From Tetrastigma voinierianum (Eukaryota > Streptophyta > Magnoliopsida > Vitales > Vitaceae), in the NCBI GenBank assembly GCA_016808115.1, contig JAEQBH010006819.1:1-64000 (forward strand): DNA of 64,000 nt, given 5' to 3'. A program made the translations under genes and the position numbers. The stretch's first letter is position 1. Each line of letters begins with the position of its first letter. The notes under the pieces were generated by a model, which worked only from the letters and a program-made list of their open reading frames with translations, did no database searches and was not told where the DNA came from. Below are positions 11,316 to 25,306 of this stretch, piece after piece.

Positions 11316-12699
11316 TCATCGTTGACATATATTATCTTGATATAAAGCAATATATGTCGTAATTTTTATTCAAATGGCCAATATAACATATGAAACTTGG
11401 ATTAAAGCATTAATGACATGTGTGAGAATTCTACCTAATTATTCATGACATGATAATGCAACCTCAACATAAAACTTATAAGTTAAGCGACAATGACATA
11501 TATAAAAATTGCTAAGTGTCTTGAATTTATAATAATACATGATAGAAAAATGTTCGGTTGATATATATTTAAAGCATTCTTTAGCCTAGGTTTGGCAACA
11601 ACTATCATAATAAATAAATTAAGTATATAGATCTCATATATATAATTATCAAGTTATTATATTGTAAAGTATTAAAAATTTGAAGACATTTTTTCTTTCA
11701 ATTCTTTGTAAGTCAAACCTATCTACAAGAATTTAGACATTTTTTCTTTGGATTTTCCATTCCCAAAAGTTATTTTTTTGTTTGTTTTTGGTATTAGATT
11801 TCCTTTTGTTAGGTTTTGATTTGTGTTTTGAATGCCTATTTGTTCATTAGGGTTATCCACCAAAGTTTTAACACACATTTTTTGTAGCTTATAAATGATG
11901 TTATATCTTCCTCTCGATTAGATGTTGGTACAACCATAATAATTATGAAAATTTTCATTATGGTATTTTAATACAAATATGAACTTAAAAATATAACTTT
12001 GATTGTTTAAGAAATCTGATTTAATTAGTTTTGAAAAATAATAGAAGACACAAAAATTGTATATCAAATTTCAATTCACAATGTTCTTAAGATCATGAAT
12101 TTGTTTTAAATTATCAGGTGAAAAAAATGGAATAAAACAGGTAATTTTAGTTGCTTCCCACAAATTATCAGGTGAATTTGTTCTTAACCCTTTGATTACT
12201 AACACCATTTGTATTTCTTTTATATTAATTCATATTTATAAAAATTATTATTGCAAATTCTATTTATTTTCTTGTTCGCCAGTTTTTTTTTTTTTGAAGG
12301 TTCTTATTTCACTTAGTTAAAAAAAAGATTTTTTTAATACTTTTGGTAATAAAATCTATCATACTAATCAGATTAGCACCCCAACTTCTTCTCTTTTATT
12401 TTTTATTTTTATTTAATTCAAATGCATTTAAATTTCTATCTTATGATAGAGGTGTGAGACCATAAGGAACAAAAGGAAATTAAGAAGGAATGAGCAAGCA
12501 TGAGGCGCGACTGAGATAGGGACCCGTGTCGGAGGTGGAACGCGGCCTTGTAGACTCTCACTTCATGCTTATCTCTCTCCAAATTTACTCTATGTGATCA
12601 ACTTGTCTCTTGTGGAGATGCATTTTGACTCCTTGTTTGGGCCACCACACCCACGAGGCAGCGATCTCTCTCCAGAAAACCATTAATTACCACTTATGA
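11316..12699. other. AT-rich DNA inside the possible CACTA element; no gene
   Basis: After the subterminal repeats the sequence is very AT-rich with no coding match. A GC-richer patch at 12480-12690 has no recognisable content. Confidence 0.4.
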
Positions 12700-13258
12700 T
12701 GTGACGCCCCAACCTGGGGGTCTAGTTGACAACCCCGTCAACCCGCGAATATTCGTGGGCGTTGGATGATCCGATATCCACGCTAGTCAATCTCATTCAT
12801 AGGGACTAATTTCTTTATATTTTTCTTGCAAACATACAACTTCCCATATTATGCAAAGAGTTTGATATCTGACTCTTTTTCTGAACCAAAAATATATCAA
12901 GCAGATAACCTGAGCTACGATGCAAGTTGGCCTTGCCGCGCGATATTCGTGGCGTCGGATGATCCAGATGTCCCGTTGGTCAATCCCGTTCATAAGGGAC
13001 TCATTTAACATATTTTCCTTGCAAACATACAACTTCCCATATTATTATACAAGAGTTTGCAAACAAGTGCCAAGTGTCACTCGTGACTTTGTCTCGAAAA
13101 ACGTGAAATTCCAACTATCTCGAAATTTGACGAAATTCGATAGGATAACTAACGGTTAAATCCGTTTCGTCATCCGAGATCTAGAAAATTTCCGAATTTT
13201 CAATCTAAATTACTGTTTTACCATTTTTCAAAAAATTGAACTTTCTCGAGGTTTTACA
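12700..13258 (-). mobile_element. Short LTR derivative, about 0.56 kb (head and tail only)
   Basis: The left end, TGTGACGCCCCAACCTGGGG, is the LTR tail seen elsewhere in reverse. The right end (...CTCGAGGTTTTACA) is the LTR head, with the AGATCTCGGATGACGAAACG block. The 2-kb family usually has a long middle; here only ends and a duplicated segment remain. No matching 5-bp duplication was found at the borders (TATGA against AAATA), so it may be a deletion product rather than a clean solo LTR. Confidence 0.65.
12744..13057. repeat. Tandem duplication inside the short LTR
   Basis: The segment 12744-12863 (from CGCGAATATTCGTGG to CATATTATGCAAAGAGTTT) is repeated at 12938-13057, a period of about 194 bp, with roughly a dozen differences. 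Confidence 0.75.
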
Positions 13259-13513
13259 AAATATATTCCAATATATTTAATCATATTATCATAAAATATT
13301 TAAAAATATAATATTAACTAAGAATATAATGTTTTTTAATGTTACTAAGAAAATAATGATAATCTACGGCTTTAACAGCAAATTTTGTTATTCAATAAGA
13401 ATGTTAAATTTAAGCATGAGCGATTATTATCAATAATAAATTTTTAAAAATTAATAAAATATAGATTTATAATTTATTCATGTAACATTTTAATAATCTT
13501 TAAATAGATAAAT
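13259..13513. other. AT-rich spacer between two facing LTR heads
   Basis: This 255-bp AT-rich stretch separates two LTR heads in opposite orientation (13258 leftward, 13514 rightward). No gene is seen. The arrangement makes a large inverted repeat with this stretch as its loop. Confidence 0.5.
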
Positions 13514-15774
13514 TGTGAAACCTGAGAAAATCTAATTTTAAAAATGGCGAAATAGTAATTTAGATAAAAATACGAAAATTTCCTAGATCTCGAATGATAA
13601 CGAACTTCCACTGGAATGGAGATAAGTCTCGTGAAATCTAGTTACCACGTGGGAATTTTGTCGGGTGTTGAGACGGTCGAGCTCACGTTTTTCGAACATA
13701 AAGTGTCGGGTGCTATAAAATGGCTTGTGAAAGACATGTGATGTGACAAAATTCACCTACTACATGTACTCATGTGACACATGTTTCATGATTAGGGAGT
13801 GGATGAGATGAATGGCTTAGATTAAGCCATGTGTCAAAAATTAAGACAAAATGACAAGATGGGAATTAATGGAAAGTTTAATGAGAATAAGACAATGATG
13901 AATAGTTATCTTCTCCACCAAATTGAAGACAAAGCGTGCAGTAGAGGGCTGGAAATTGCAGTAGGTTGGTGTTTGAGTTTTTAGAGAGAGAAAGAGTGCC
14001 TTCTCTCTAGGCTTCCCGTCGTTCGGACAGTCGGTTCGCTTTGGACCAAGAAGTAAAATTGTTCTACGCAGCGAGGGCTACGCGTGGACACTGATTTGGT
14101 GGAGTTCCAACAACTCCAAGAGGTAGGGGTCTTCTCCTACTTGTGTTATTCTTTGGCTAAGAGCCAAGTGAATGGTTAGGGATATTCTAAGGCTTGAACA
14201 GCGGAGTGTTTTGCGAGATCTCAAAATACTTTGAGCAGGGTGGGGAAGATCCCTAGTGTGACGTGACAGTGCCGACCCTAGGGTTTCCAGCATTCCCGCG
14301 TGTATTATTGTTGATTTTGTGTGTTTTAGATGATTAGAAATGAATTACTTGATTGGTTAGTAGCCCGGCAGAGCTAATTTTTGGTGTTATTAGTTTGCAA
14401 TTTGGCTTATGATTTGTGTAGAGTTAATTTATGTTTAGTATACATGTTTATATATTAGCATGAATTGTTTGGAGTTGTGTGAGAATTAATATGTTAATGC
14501 ATGTAATTAAATGTGTTAACATGATGTGGAATTATATAAAAATATAATTGTGCGTAAGCCATTGAAAATGAATTGTAATTAGCTCAAGTGAGCTAATTTT
14601 GATGTATTGATGTGAATTAAATAATATGTGGCATGTATGTAAATTTTGTTAATATATGAGTAAATGATATATTGGCATGTGTGGTTTGTGAATGGCATAA
14701 TGCATTTCATATGCACCGGGGGAACCTAAGAAAATTTGGTGTGAGTGCACGGCATGAAAGAAATAAAAAGGAGGTTTTTCTCGCGTTGGCTTAGACATGC
14801 GTGAGGGAGTCGGTGAGGACTCGAGACACGGGATTGGGTATGTAGACATTCAAGTAGGATCATGTGTTTGCTTGAGTGTGTGTTTATGTTGAATCATTGC
14901 ATGTGCACTTAGGTGGGGAGTAACCCAAGTAGGGTAATTCCACTACTGGGCATTGCTCACCCTGTCGAGGGAATATTATTTCAAGTACAGGGAGTGATCG
15001 GGAAGGTGGCACTCATTAGAGGCCGTTTTGAGAAGAAAGCCAACATGTGGCTTTGACATGGATTATGTAAAACATGTATTAAATTCTTAATTTTAATATA
15101 TGTTGTATTAAGAGTGATGTATCAACTCTTGAACTATTGGTATACAGTTGATGTAATTTTAATGATTAGTGATATATGGGCCCAAGTGGCCATTTTTACT
15201 CATTTAATTGTATATGGACCCGGTGTTGACACACCCCACCCACTAGCGGCGGGTGTCTTGGCCACCTGAAATCGGCGTAACCTCCCAACAACTAGAAAAT
15301 CTGTGAAGCGAAGCGTGTTGCTTCTTTGAAAACTTCGATATAAAATTTTCCTTTTCTCAGCTTATGATTTGGTAAAATCTCAGCAGCATAACAATTGCAG
15401 ATAAGACATCTTCCAAATCCTATAAACACAATTTACACTTTTCCAAATATGGCAACCAGCAACATTCTTTCAAAAGAGTCTCAAGCTCAACACATTTTCA
15501 CAACCCCTACGCTGTACATGTACATATACTCCACTACACAAATTCAAGTATTTCCTTACAAAGATTGTTAATACAACAACGATACAAAGTCGGGGAGAAT
15601 CGAATATCGCTCCGACATCAGAAGTGCACATTACACAGAAAATAGTTTTAAAGCGAAAATAATGAGCTAAATGAGCTCCGGTGAGTGTATGCTATATAAT
15701 GTTTTGCTTTTTCGAAAATATCTCAAAGCTGTAAATTATCTTTTCAGGAACATTTCCGAGAAACTTTGTTTGCT

Positions 15775-16030
15775 TGTTTTAAAAGTTTCTAAAACTTTTC
15801 ATACCTTTATTTAACTGCTTTAAAAGTTTCTAAATTTTTTCATAAACCTCTTGCTTGCTTAACACTTGCTTTAAAAGTTTACAAAACTTTTCATAAACAC
15901 GGGAGCCTAGGCTCAACCGCTTGCTTTAAAGGTTTATAAAACTTTTTATAAACACGGGAGCACAGGCTCAGCAGCTTGCTAAAAGTTTATAAAACTTTTT
16001 ATAAACCGCGAACTGGGCTTAGCATTGCAC
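15775..16030. repeat. Tandem repeat with AAAAGTTT/AAACTTTT dyads
   Basis: About five copies of a 45-65 bp unit of the form GCTTTAAAAGTTTATAAAAC, then TTTTCATAAACACGGGAGCC and AGGCTCAGC. Each copy holds an imperfect palindrome, AAAAGTTT(A/C)(T/A)AAAACTTTT. Unit length varies because the GC-richer part is missing in the first copies. Confidence 0.75.
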
Positions 16031-16963
16031 CGGTGGTTGATTTCAAGCGTATGGAAAATGTTTATAAAACAAGATCAACCATTGGAGGCCTTTCTTGCTT
16101 GTTGTGCCCTAGTAAACACGGGGCACGGGCTCAGCGAGTCTTGGAATTGAAGGACACGGAGTGCACTCTACTGATTGGAAGATTGGCTCATTCCCCTTTT
16201 CAATTAAATGGTGGAATGACCTTGGTCTACATCATTATAATCTAGCTAGCGAGCTAACCTATATACTCCGTCACGTGCCATGGTCTCACTTTAAAAACCA
16301 TGATAGCATGAACTAAGTTTTCTTGACAACAAATCAAAATGCATGAAATGATATCCTAACACCATCGTGCACGTATGGAATACCTCTGACCGGTATGCTT
16401 GCTTAAACTATGGATTTTCGTTAGGCCTGTTTTATAAAATATACTTTTGTTTGCTTGCTTTTTAAAAGTATGGTTGAATACATCAAAACCATTACTTGTT
16501 TTCACTTTTTCTGCATGGTTTAAATCAAAACCATTGTTGTATAAACTGTACTTTTCAAAGGTTTACAATCAGAAAACCATTAAATACCAGTGTAAAAACG
16601 AGTTTATAATAATACTAGTATTTGAAAAATAGGTTTAGAACACTCACCTTTTAGTTTACTCAAAACTTGAGCACGACTCCACCACTTTCCTGCCTTTGCT
16701 TTTAGCCTATACACTCAAACGAATAAGGCGAACACATTAATCGCCTGCGTAATCACATAAACTTAACGTTCGTCATGGCCCGAGTCACTTTTTGGACAAC
16801 TGGCGAGTCACGGTATGTTTTCACTGAGTTTCATTCTTCGTTGAACCTCTCTTAATCATTTATTAAGGTTCCCATACTAACGGTGTACGAATGTGGGCTT
16901 AACTATGCGAAAATTACAAAAATTTGGGCTTTTACAAAAATTTGGGCTTTTGGAAGCTTTAGT

Positions 16964-17099
16964 GCGGTACCATATGTTTGGTGGGTACCCAGGTACTGTC
17001 TGTAGATGAATGCAGATACCACTTGTCTTGGTACGGTACGAATGGGTTTTGTTAAGGAGATGCAGGGTACCACCACTGTTTTGAAATGGGGTACCACCT
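16964..17099. repeat. GGTACC palindrome cluster inside LTR
   Basis: GGTACC and near variants recur at least seven times in 135 bp (GGTACCATATG, GGGTACCCAGGTAC, GGTACGGTACG, GGGTACCACC and others). It corresponds to the cluster at 8964-9081 in the related LTR. Confidence 0.7.
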
Positions 17100-17507
17100 A
17101 TAAATCAGTTTTGCCTAGAATTGCTTATTCTATGTACAGAGGTACCATTTTCCTTCATCTGACTTCTCCGTTCCATAATACCTCAAAAACCAACGGAGAT
17201 TTATCCAAAAACCACACCATGACACTTGTATTGGTGGTTTGGAACTTCATATAGCAAACCACTGAGTGAAAATCTAAGAATTCAACTGAGGTTTTTACCA
17301 ATTCCTACAAAACCATATAATTGTGATGGATTCATGTTTTATTCTATACCAATTAGGGTTTTATCCACATAACTTCCACAACTCTAGGGTTAGGATGATC
17401 TCTCCACAAAACCCTAGAAAAAGGAGAAACTAATCTCCATGGAAAACCCTAGAATTCATACCAAAAACCCAAAATACACATGATTCCAACACAAAAACAT
17501 ACCTTTT

Positions 17508-17709
17508 TGCTCTTCTCCCTCTTCTTCCTTTTCTTCCTCTTCTTCCTCTTCTTTTCTCTCTTCTCCATGGTTTGCCCTAGCCAAACAGAATGAGACCAAA
17601 ATGAAATGTTTGTTTTTCATCCCCTTTTTATATTCTAATCTTTGCCTTAATTGCAAATTGATTTACTCAATCACTTTAGCATTGCAATTCAACTTAGGTT
17701 ATTTATATA
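17508..17709 (-). promoter_or_regulatory. LTR promoter region: TATA box and purine-rich leader
   Basis: On the minus strand TATATAAA (17709-17702) lies about 130 bp upstream of a nearly pure GAA/GAG tract (17576-17508). The same pair, TATA box then GA-rich tract, recurs in other LTRs here. Promoter activity is inferred, not shown. Confidence 0.4.
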
Positions 17710-18964
17710 ATGGCCTCTCATCTTCTCAAATTATGGTTTTCATATCCTTTTTGGAAAATTACAACTTTACCCTTCTTCTAGTACAACATTTCGAGTTAAA
17801 TCAATTTATGATTTCACAATTTCATCCTGAACAACAACTCCCAAAATACTACAATGACACTTGGTGCACATATGCGCCCCTACGGTTACATGTACCATAC
17901 ACCATCTCGGGACAGGGCGTTACAAGTGTGGTCGTTGTTGAGTTATTGGGACCGGGTTTTGTGTACCTTGGGTGACTCCCCGTCTGAAGCCGGACTACGT
18001 AGATTTTAGGTAGGTGGTGTCGGGTTATCCGACATCCACGAGTATTCCGCAGGTTAACGGGTTGTCAATGGACCCTCGGGAAATGGGGCGTCACATAAAT
18101 CCAAATAACAGGTTAACTTTTTCTTTTAATTAGGTTTCCCTTAGATTTGAGATTTGGTTTTCTTAACATTAGGTTGCCAAAGTACTTTAGAAGATATGAT
18201 AAATGATTGGTGTGCAGTAAATGACAAGGTTTTAAATTGAATTTTTTTTTTAAGTTACAAATGGTACATATGTGAAGGTTTTGTATTACATTAACGTGAT
18301 CCCAGTAACTTGGTAGTTTGAGCTTTTGGTATAATAACTTATACTTGGCTCAGATATCTTAATTCTAGAAATGAAAATTTTTGGGAAAAGTTTTATTGGA
18401 TCATTAGGGTCCTTTTATAACCGAAAAGTACTAAAGGAAAATAGAAGAAATAAAATGAAGAAAAAGAGTTTAAACAATGAATTAATTATATATGTGTATT
18501 CAAACTCATTTTATTTGTTTTTCTCTATCATATAAAGAGTAAGAAAATTTAAAATATATACAAATTTGAAATTTTTTTTTATATTTGGTTTTCTTTTATA
18601 TTTTCCACAATTAAATCAAACAAAAAAAAATTCAATTACAATAATTTTTTTACACTTTCTAGGTTCCAAATGGAGCTTTAGCGTTATGGGATTATTGGAT
18701 AAAAATTTATAAAACAAGATGTTTGGATAATTTTAATGGCACACCATGGTAGGATAAAAAATATAATTCAATAACACATCACAGATAAGGAGAAGGGGGA
18801 TGGGGCATATAAAATTGAGGATAAAAAATTTGTGGGGGGTGTGGAGGGTGGTGGGAGGCATATATGGTGGCTCCACCACTATTGAATTATACTTTTCCAG
18901 CCATTTATGAAGCCTCGGATCGTGCCGTCTGGTCGCAATGACCGTGCTTTTCTTCGATCTTTTA

Positions 18965-19027
18965 TGCCTCATATGTAGATAATCCTATCCTTATCCATCT
19001 TTGTGCCTCGTATGTAGATAATCCTAT
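18965..19027. repeat. 24-bp direct repeat
   Basis: TGCCTCATATGTAGATAATC + CTAT (18965-18988) recurs at 19004-19027 with one change (CATATG to CGTATG), 39 bp apart. It may be a footprint of a small duplication. Confidence 0.6.
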
Positions 19028-19642
19028 TATATTCATGAAATTCAAATTTCATATATTATGAACTTACCTAAACCATGAAAAACAAATTTCACTTGAGCAA
19101 AAGTTCATTTAGACACAACCTTTATCAAACCTTTCTTGTGTTTTTGTTTTTGAAATGGGAGGCAAGGATGCATTAAAAATATTTTAGAATGGTTTAAAAA
19201 TAATTCTCAAATGTTTCTTGAGAATGAAGATTTATTTGAGAATATGGAATATTATGTTTTAAGGTATTTCTTAAAATTATTGTTTATTTATGTTTTTAAA
19301 AACTATTAGAAAATAAATAAAAACAACTCAAACGTATTTTTAAAAAACATCAATTTTTCATATCATGTTTTCAAAAAAAAAAAAACTTCTATTTTCTTAA
19401 AAAAAAAAAAAGTAAGTGTCAAATGGGCCTTAACTTTGACAAATGGCATGGATTTTTCCCTTTATGGTGAGTGTTTGATACCTACCAAACTTGTCTTCTT
19501 GGAAAAATCATAATGCTAAGAAGAGCTCACTTCAACCCGATTATTCCGACGTGAGATAAGTTGGGTTCTTTGTTCTCACTTACTTAAGTTGCACCTCTCA
19601 TTGAGACATGACCACATGTGTTTGTTCCTCAATACCCTTGAC

Positions 19643-19674
<32 letters not shown>

Positions 19675-19675
19675 T
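19643..19675. repeat. (GT)n-(AT)n microsatellite
   Basis: About twelve GT units followed by four to five AT units. Confidence 0.9.
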
Positions 19676-22600
19676 AACCCCATTGCTAGTGCATTGAGCA
19701 ACCTATGTTTCCATGATCAAGTGGATAGAATTAGGGATAACAATTGAGTTATGTGCACATGGTAGAAGTTTGAAAATTCTTTTTCCAGTTACACACATTA
19801 CATGCAAAGTCATCACATATCCCATGAAGATGTAAATTAAAAAAAATAAAATCAAAGTACAATTACTAATATTAAAATTTACAATAAAAATATCAAGAAA
19901 AAATGAAAAAGGAAGAACCCAAGAAAAGATGAATGGTACATCTGAGTCAATTCCAAATCTTGAAATTTTCAATGGGTGTGAAATGATAAAATTATTTGAT
20001 TTTTAGAGTAGGTGAGATATTAAATCAATGATCATTGAGGAAGTGTGTTTGGCTGCGGAACCTACCCACATCTGTATTCCCAACCCGGCCTCTCAAACTT
20101 CTTGTCTTGACTCCTTGGAGCCTCAACCCAACATTATTGCTTGGTATCTGAAGAATTATGAAATAAAATGCACTCGGTTAGCTTAAGATTGAGGGTTAAG
20201 TTAGATAAATTTTGGAACCTCGGGATATCATATGATATTGCAATTGAATCTTAGATAACTTTCTTCACCATCAATCTCTGGTCGTATCATAGCAACAAAG
20301 GGAGACACCAAGTTAGCAGCTAAGGCATGGTTTTGAAGTTTTAGATATAGGAAATGTTGCTTTCTCTCGTGTAAAACCTACTTTCTATATGTTCTAGAAT
20401 GATCATATGAATGGTAATTCCATGGACAAGCAAAAAAAAGGTGAAGACTCAACAAGTAGAATAGAAGATGGAAAGGGAGCCTCTCTCCATATAAGAGAGA
20501 AAGAGAGTATTATGACCTTCATACCAATGCAGAAGGTGTGCAACTATATATGAACACCATTAGCAAGCAGCCTCCAATTGAAGCATATAATGATAAGCCA
20601 TAGATGCCACAAGAAATGAGTCCAACCCCCTAGAAAAAAGCACGTCAAATGGTACATCAATCATTGCCTCTTAATTACAACCTACATTGTGATGAAAAGA
20701 GTGTTAAAAGTCTGATAAAAATTGACTAAAACAAATAGCCAAGTTAGAGCACTAGAAGTTTTCGATGATATCCACACTATGATAAAGTAAAATAAAAGTT
20801 CAAGGTGCTAAAATCACCAAAGATAACCAATTAGTAACATTATGGCAGCAGTAATGTAATAGAACATATGCTCTGATTTAGGTAAAAAAAAATATTAAAT
20901 ATCATCATCCATTTCAAGAACTCCCAGTAGAAAAATTAATAATTGAAAAAAAAGGTGGTGAGAAAATAATATAAATATTCCTTTACATAATTGTTTGGGT
21001 TCCGTAACATTGCATTTAATTAAAAAATTAGGATGAAGAATGATAGAAAATCCTTTATTTAAAAAAAATCTTCTTCAAATGTTATTAAGACTATCAATTA
21101 TAATTAGATAGAAACTCATGCGTCATGGTATGACCATACAAAGGGTTTCAATCACCACAATTTCCAATAATCCAGGACTGCAACGAAACTATGTGTGTTT
21201 CTTAATTTCATGTATAGACATATATACTTATCTATGGTTAATCATATACATGAATGCTTAAAAAAATAAGTGAAACAATAAAAACAAAATTTTGAAATCA
21301 TGATTTTACCAAACCATAGAATACAAATTCAATATGTTTCCATGTCCTAGCTTTATAAAGTTGCAATCTTCAGCTCTTTAGAGTAATATTGGACCAATAT
21401 CTACCAATAATCATCCTTAAAGCTTGCCAAGAAGATTGGCAGCCATTTTGAAATTTATAACTTCGACAAAGAAACATGAAGAGGAGCATCATACGTATCA
21501 TTTCCCATATAACTAGAAGTGTAAATGAGATGGACCAAGGAAACAAAATGGGAAGAAGATGCGATAACTTTGAAATATAAAAAATAAGAAGAAAAAAAAA
21601 AAAAAGGACTCACGACTCTCAAAAGAGATGCTTGACACATACAAAAACAAAGCTAGTAGAGTGATTTAAGGAGGTATGCAAGTATAAAATCCATTCACGT
21701 TTTGCCTTTATGTTTTGCTTGCCTTGATGTGAAGAAAATGGAAGGCTTTTCAAAAGGCCTGCCCGATCAAACAATGCTCGGAAATCAATAGAGAAGAAAG
21801 TAAATTAATGAGAAAATACCACATATAAACTCTGTTGATCCTTACCTGACAACCTTCCTTTCAATAGTGAGTATGCTTGTTCTTGTAAATTTTTCCTTTC
21901 TCATAAAATCAACCTCTAAGATCCATAAGCCCCAGGCATTCCTTACTCCTTTCCTCCTTTGTCCATTTCTCTTGAATTTTTTCTCTTATGCGCTCTCACC
22001 TTCAAAATTTCTCCTCGACCAACCTCCTTTCACAACACCTCTCTCCACGCAATAATGAGTATAACCTCCGCTCTGTCTCCTCTGGTTTGCTAAAAACCAG
22101 ATAATCACTTTTTTTTTTCCTTTTTCTCCCATGTTCCCCCCTCCTCCCCCTTTGCCTTTTTCTCCCAACCACAGGTCCACGTTTGTTTGGCTGCTTCATA
22201 AAGCATATGGAAGCAGGGTCTTCAATATGAAAACTCGTAATTGCTATGGCTACTAACCAACTGCAGGAAATGATGCCCATGTCACATACCAAATCGTCTC
22301 CCACCTCACTTTTGATATAATTGCCACTTAAATCTATGAGATTCAATCCCTAACATATCAAGAAAAAATTGTAAACCAAGGATGTGAATATAGTGCTCTT
22401 CTAAACTCTAGGATTTTTCAACAGAGAAAGAATGGTTTAGGTGGACTACGACCGATAAAGTTTGTAATGGTTTAGGTGGGCTGGAGACCCGGATAGACTA
22501 AGTTAGGTTTAGGTGGTCGACACTTTAGGCCAGTTGACTTGTCCTCCACGACTGTCGGGAAGTGGTATGTATATTATGGCGGGATTGCAAAAATGAAGTA

Positions 22601-22721
22601 GGAAAAGTGATGGTTACTTAATTATAATTTCCCATTGATTAAAGATTTCTTATCATCATGGACCGTTTCATCCCATACGCTAGAGGATTAAAAATCAAAG
22701 AGAGAGATTGGTTGTGAATAA

Positions 22722-23294
<573 letters not shown>

Positions 23295-23299
23295 GAAAA

Positions 23300-25287
23300 T
23301 GTGACGTCCCAAAATCGGGGTGTCCGTTGACAACCCGTCAACCCGTGGAATACTCGTGAATGTCGGGTAACTCGACACTACTCACGAAAATCGGGCAGAG
23401 TCTCCTTTGTACGGGGAGCTCTAACCAAGGAACAACCTGTCCCAATAATCAACAATGACCACACAGGGTCCAAATGCGAGTAAAATAATGGCCACTTGGG
23501 CCCCTGCATCAATACTCACAAAATAAATATCCCAACCAAATATATATCATGGTTCAAGAGTTTTTATTCTCTTATACAAACATATATTAAAATTATAAAA
23601 TTCTAATACATGTCATACATAATAATACCGAAATCATAAGCCACAGCAGGCTTTCTTGAATCGGCTTCTAAGATGGGGCGTCTTCTCGACGGCTCCTATA
23701 CGAAATATTATTCCCTCGATAGGGTGAGCTATTGCCAGGTAGTGGAATTACCACTAAATGGGTTTACTTCCCATCTAAGTGCATATCTAATGATTCAATG
23801 TAAACACACACTCAAGTAAATACGTGATCCTACTTGAATGTCTACATGCCCATTCCCATGTCTCGAGTCCTCACCGACTCCCTCACACTTGCCTAAGCCA
23901 TGTATGAGAAAAATAATCAGTTTTCAAAACAAAACTTGTTGTTCTCGAAAACTTATGCTGGAATTTCGAGTAAAAGTATTGGACTACCCTCCAAGGCGAA
24001 TGTGTTGGAGAACCTTCCATAACAATTCATGGGCTCCTCCTACGTGTAATTGTTGGACCATCTCCTAACACAATTCTCCGGAAAATCATCCATTGAAATT
24101 CCTTTGTAACCATGTTGTTTCTTTTCTTTTCATATATGCACTCACACTAATTTCTAGGTTACTCCGGTGCATATGAAATGCGATATGCCATTTCAACACA
24201 ATTTATATCAATATGTCAATTATATATATTCTCCAATTAGCACTCATACCACATGTTATTTCAATTTTGATCCCGACCAACACCCAAATTAACTCTCTTG
24301 AGCTAATCACAATTCCATTTCAAGCGATTTCATACACACCACACATGGACGTTTTGGTCAAATTCAAACGTCGAGGCATTTTTTAGATCTATTATAATAG
24401 TGGGTTGTGCGTGGGCAGCCACTCAACACTACTCAGGTTCCCTTTGTAGAACCGAATTCCATAACCATTCAGTCCTCACTTATGCACAAACACAATTTAT
24501 TTATTGTAATTTATCAAGCAAGGTGCCCCCAGCGGTCGTGAATTTGTCAAGCAAAACCTAAAATTTTCACATTTCGGTTCCAAGTTTTGGGACCGATCAA
24601 ACGGCCACTCACGGCCTCAAATCAACTCAAGCATTACAAAACACATAAACAAAGGGTAAATCAAGTAGGATAAAACCTCTACCTCACGAAGTTTGTCGAA
24701 ACTCCTCAAAACCGGTGCCCACGCATAGTCCTCACCGCGTAGAGCAACTTTCTTTCTTGGCCCAAAGAAATCCGACTGTCCGATCGTCAGGGATCCTAGA
24801 GAGAAGTTGCACACTCTCTCACTAAAAATATCAAAAACCAAGCCTCTACATCACCTTTCTCATCACACTTGCGTTTTGGTCTTTGAAGGAGATGTGGCCC
24901 AATGACTCTTGTCTTTTATCATTAACAATTCAAATAATGTCATCCATGTCCCTTCTCTTGGATTTTTTTGACACTTCGCACTATCTCGGCCATCCATTTT
25001 ATTCTCTCTCTAATCTTGCAACATGTGTTATAAAGTCACGCCTTAGTAGGTGACGCTGTCACATCATTCTCTCAAATCGGTTTCTGGCTTTTTAGATACT
25101 CGGTGCCTCGAAAAAGCGTAAAATTCATCATCTTGGAGTGTGAAATTCGACATGTTAGCTAGATTTCGTGAGGCAGTTCCAACGGTGAAGTCCGTTTCGT
25201 CATCCGAGATCTAGAAAAATTTGGGATTTTTATCGAAATTACGATTTTACCCTTTTTCAGAAAATTGGAATTTTCTCGGGTCTTACA
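23300..25287 (-). mobile_element. 3' LTR of the 23300-39562 element
   Basis: In sense orientation it starts TGTAAGACCCGAGAAAATTC (25287) and ends ...CCGATTTTGGGACGTCACA (23300). It contains the AGATCTCGGATGACGAAACG head block, the leader-like block (24660-24800: ACCTCACGAAGTTTGTCGAA and GGTGCCCACGC on the plus strand) and the TTGCTCACCC block (23705-23785, inverse). Its length matches the reconstructed 5' LTR (about 2001 bp). Confidence 0.88.
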
Positions 25288-25306
25288 TTCTCCCCTCCTT
25301 AAAAAG
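25288..25306 (-). other. Polypurine tract next to 3' LTR
   Basis: On the minus strand TTTTTAAGGAGGGGAGAA directly precedes the LTR start TGTAAGACC. This is the plus-strand priming site of the element. Confidence 0.8.

Larger units (their letters stand above)
15227..17924 (-). mobile_element. Solo LTR, TSD (A/G)GTGT, inserted in the 13514-18095 LTR
   Basis: In sense orientation it starts TGTAACGCCCTGTCCCGAG (right end) and ends ...GTGGGGTGTGTCA (left end). The flanks are GGTGT (15222-15226) and AGTGT (17925-17929). The uninterrupted host sequence in another copy (near 63210: ACCCTAAGTGTGG) shows that AGTGT is the original target. It contains a 5-copy tandem repeat (15775-16030), a GGTACC cluster (16964-17099), a purine-rich leader (17508-17576, sense strand) and a TATA box (17702-17709). 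No internal DNA remains. Confidence 0.85.
13514..18095 (+). mobile_element. Solo LTR, TSD TAAAT, interrupted by another solo LTR
   Basis: It starts TGTGAAACCTGAGAAAATC and ends ...GAAATGGGGCGTCACA. The flanks are identical TAAAT (13509-13513 and 18096-18100). Without the insert at 15227-17924 the LTR is about 1.9 kb. It carries the shared head, a leader-like block near 14020-14150 and the TTGCTCACCC block at 14909-14990. A solo LTR arises by recombination between the two LTRs of one element; no internal DNA remains. Confidence 0.9.
18101..22721. other. 4.6 kb AT-rich DNA without a recognised gene
   Basis: Most of this stretch is low-complexity AT-rich DNA with poly-A and poly-T runs. I found no conserved protein motif on either strand. 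Frames of 60-114 codons (for example on the minus strand at 22002-22346) have no family match beyond a leucine-rich-like NLIDLSGN that could be chance. A 24-bp direct repeat and a (GT)n tract are listed separately. It is probably old insertion-free flanking DNA, or part of the CACTA element that starts at 11299. Confidence 0.45.

Noticed and set aside
20028..20186. 52-codon frame on the plus strand (starts MIIEEVCLAAEPTH)
   Set aside because: It has normal-looking composition but no recognised family, no promoter evidence and no second exon. Too weak to list as a gene.
22002..22346. Minus-strand frame with NLIDLSGN, like one leucine-rich repeat
   Set aside because: A single short match without neighbouring repeats; the rest is low-complexity Lys/Gly. 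It is probably chance.
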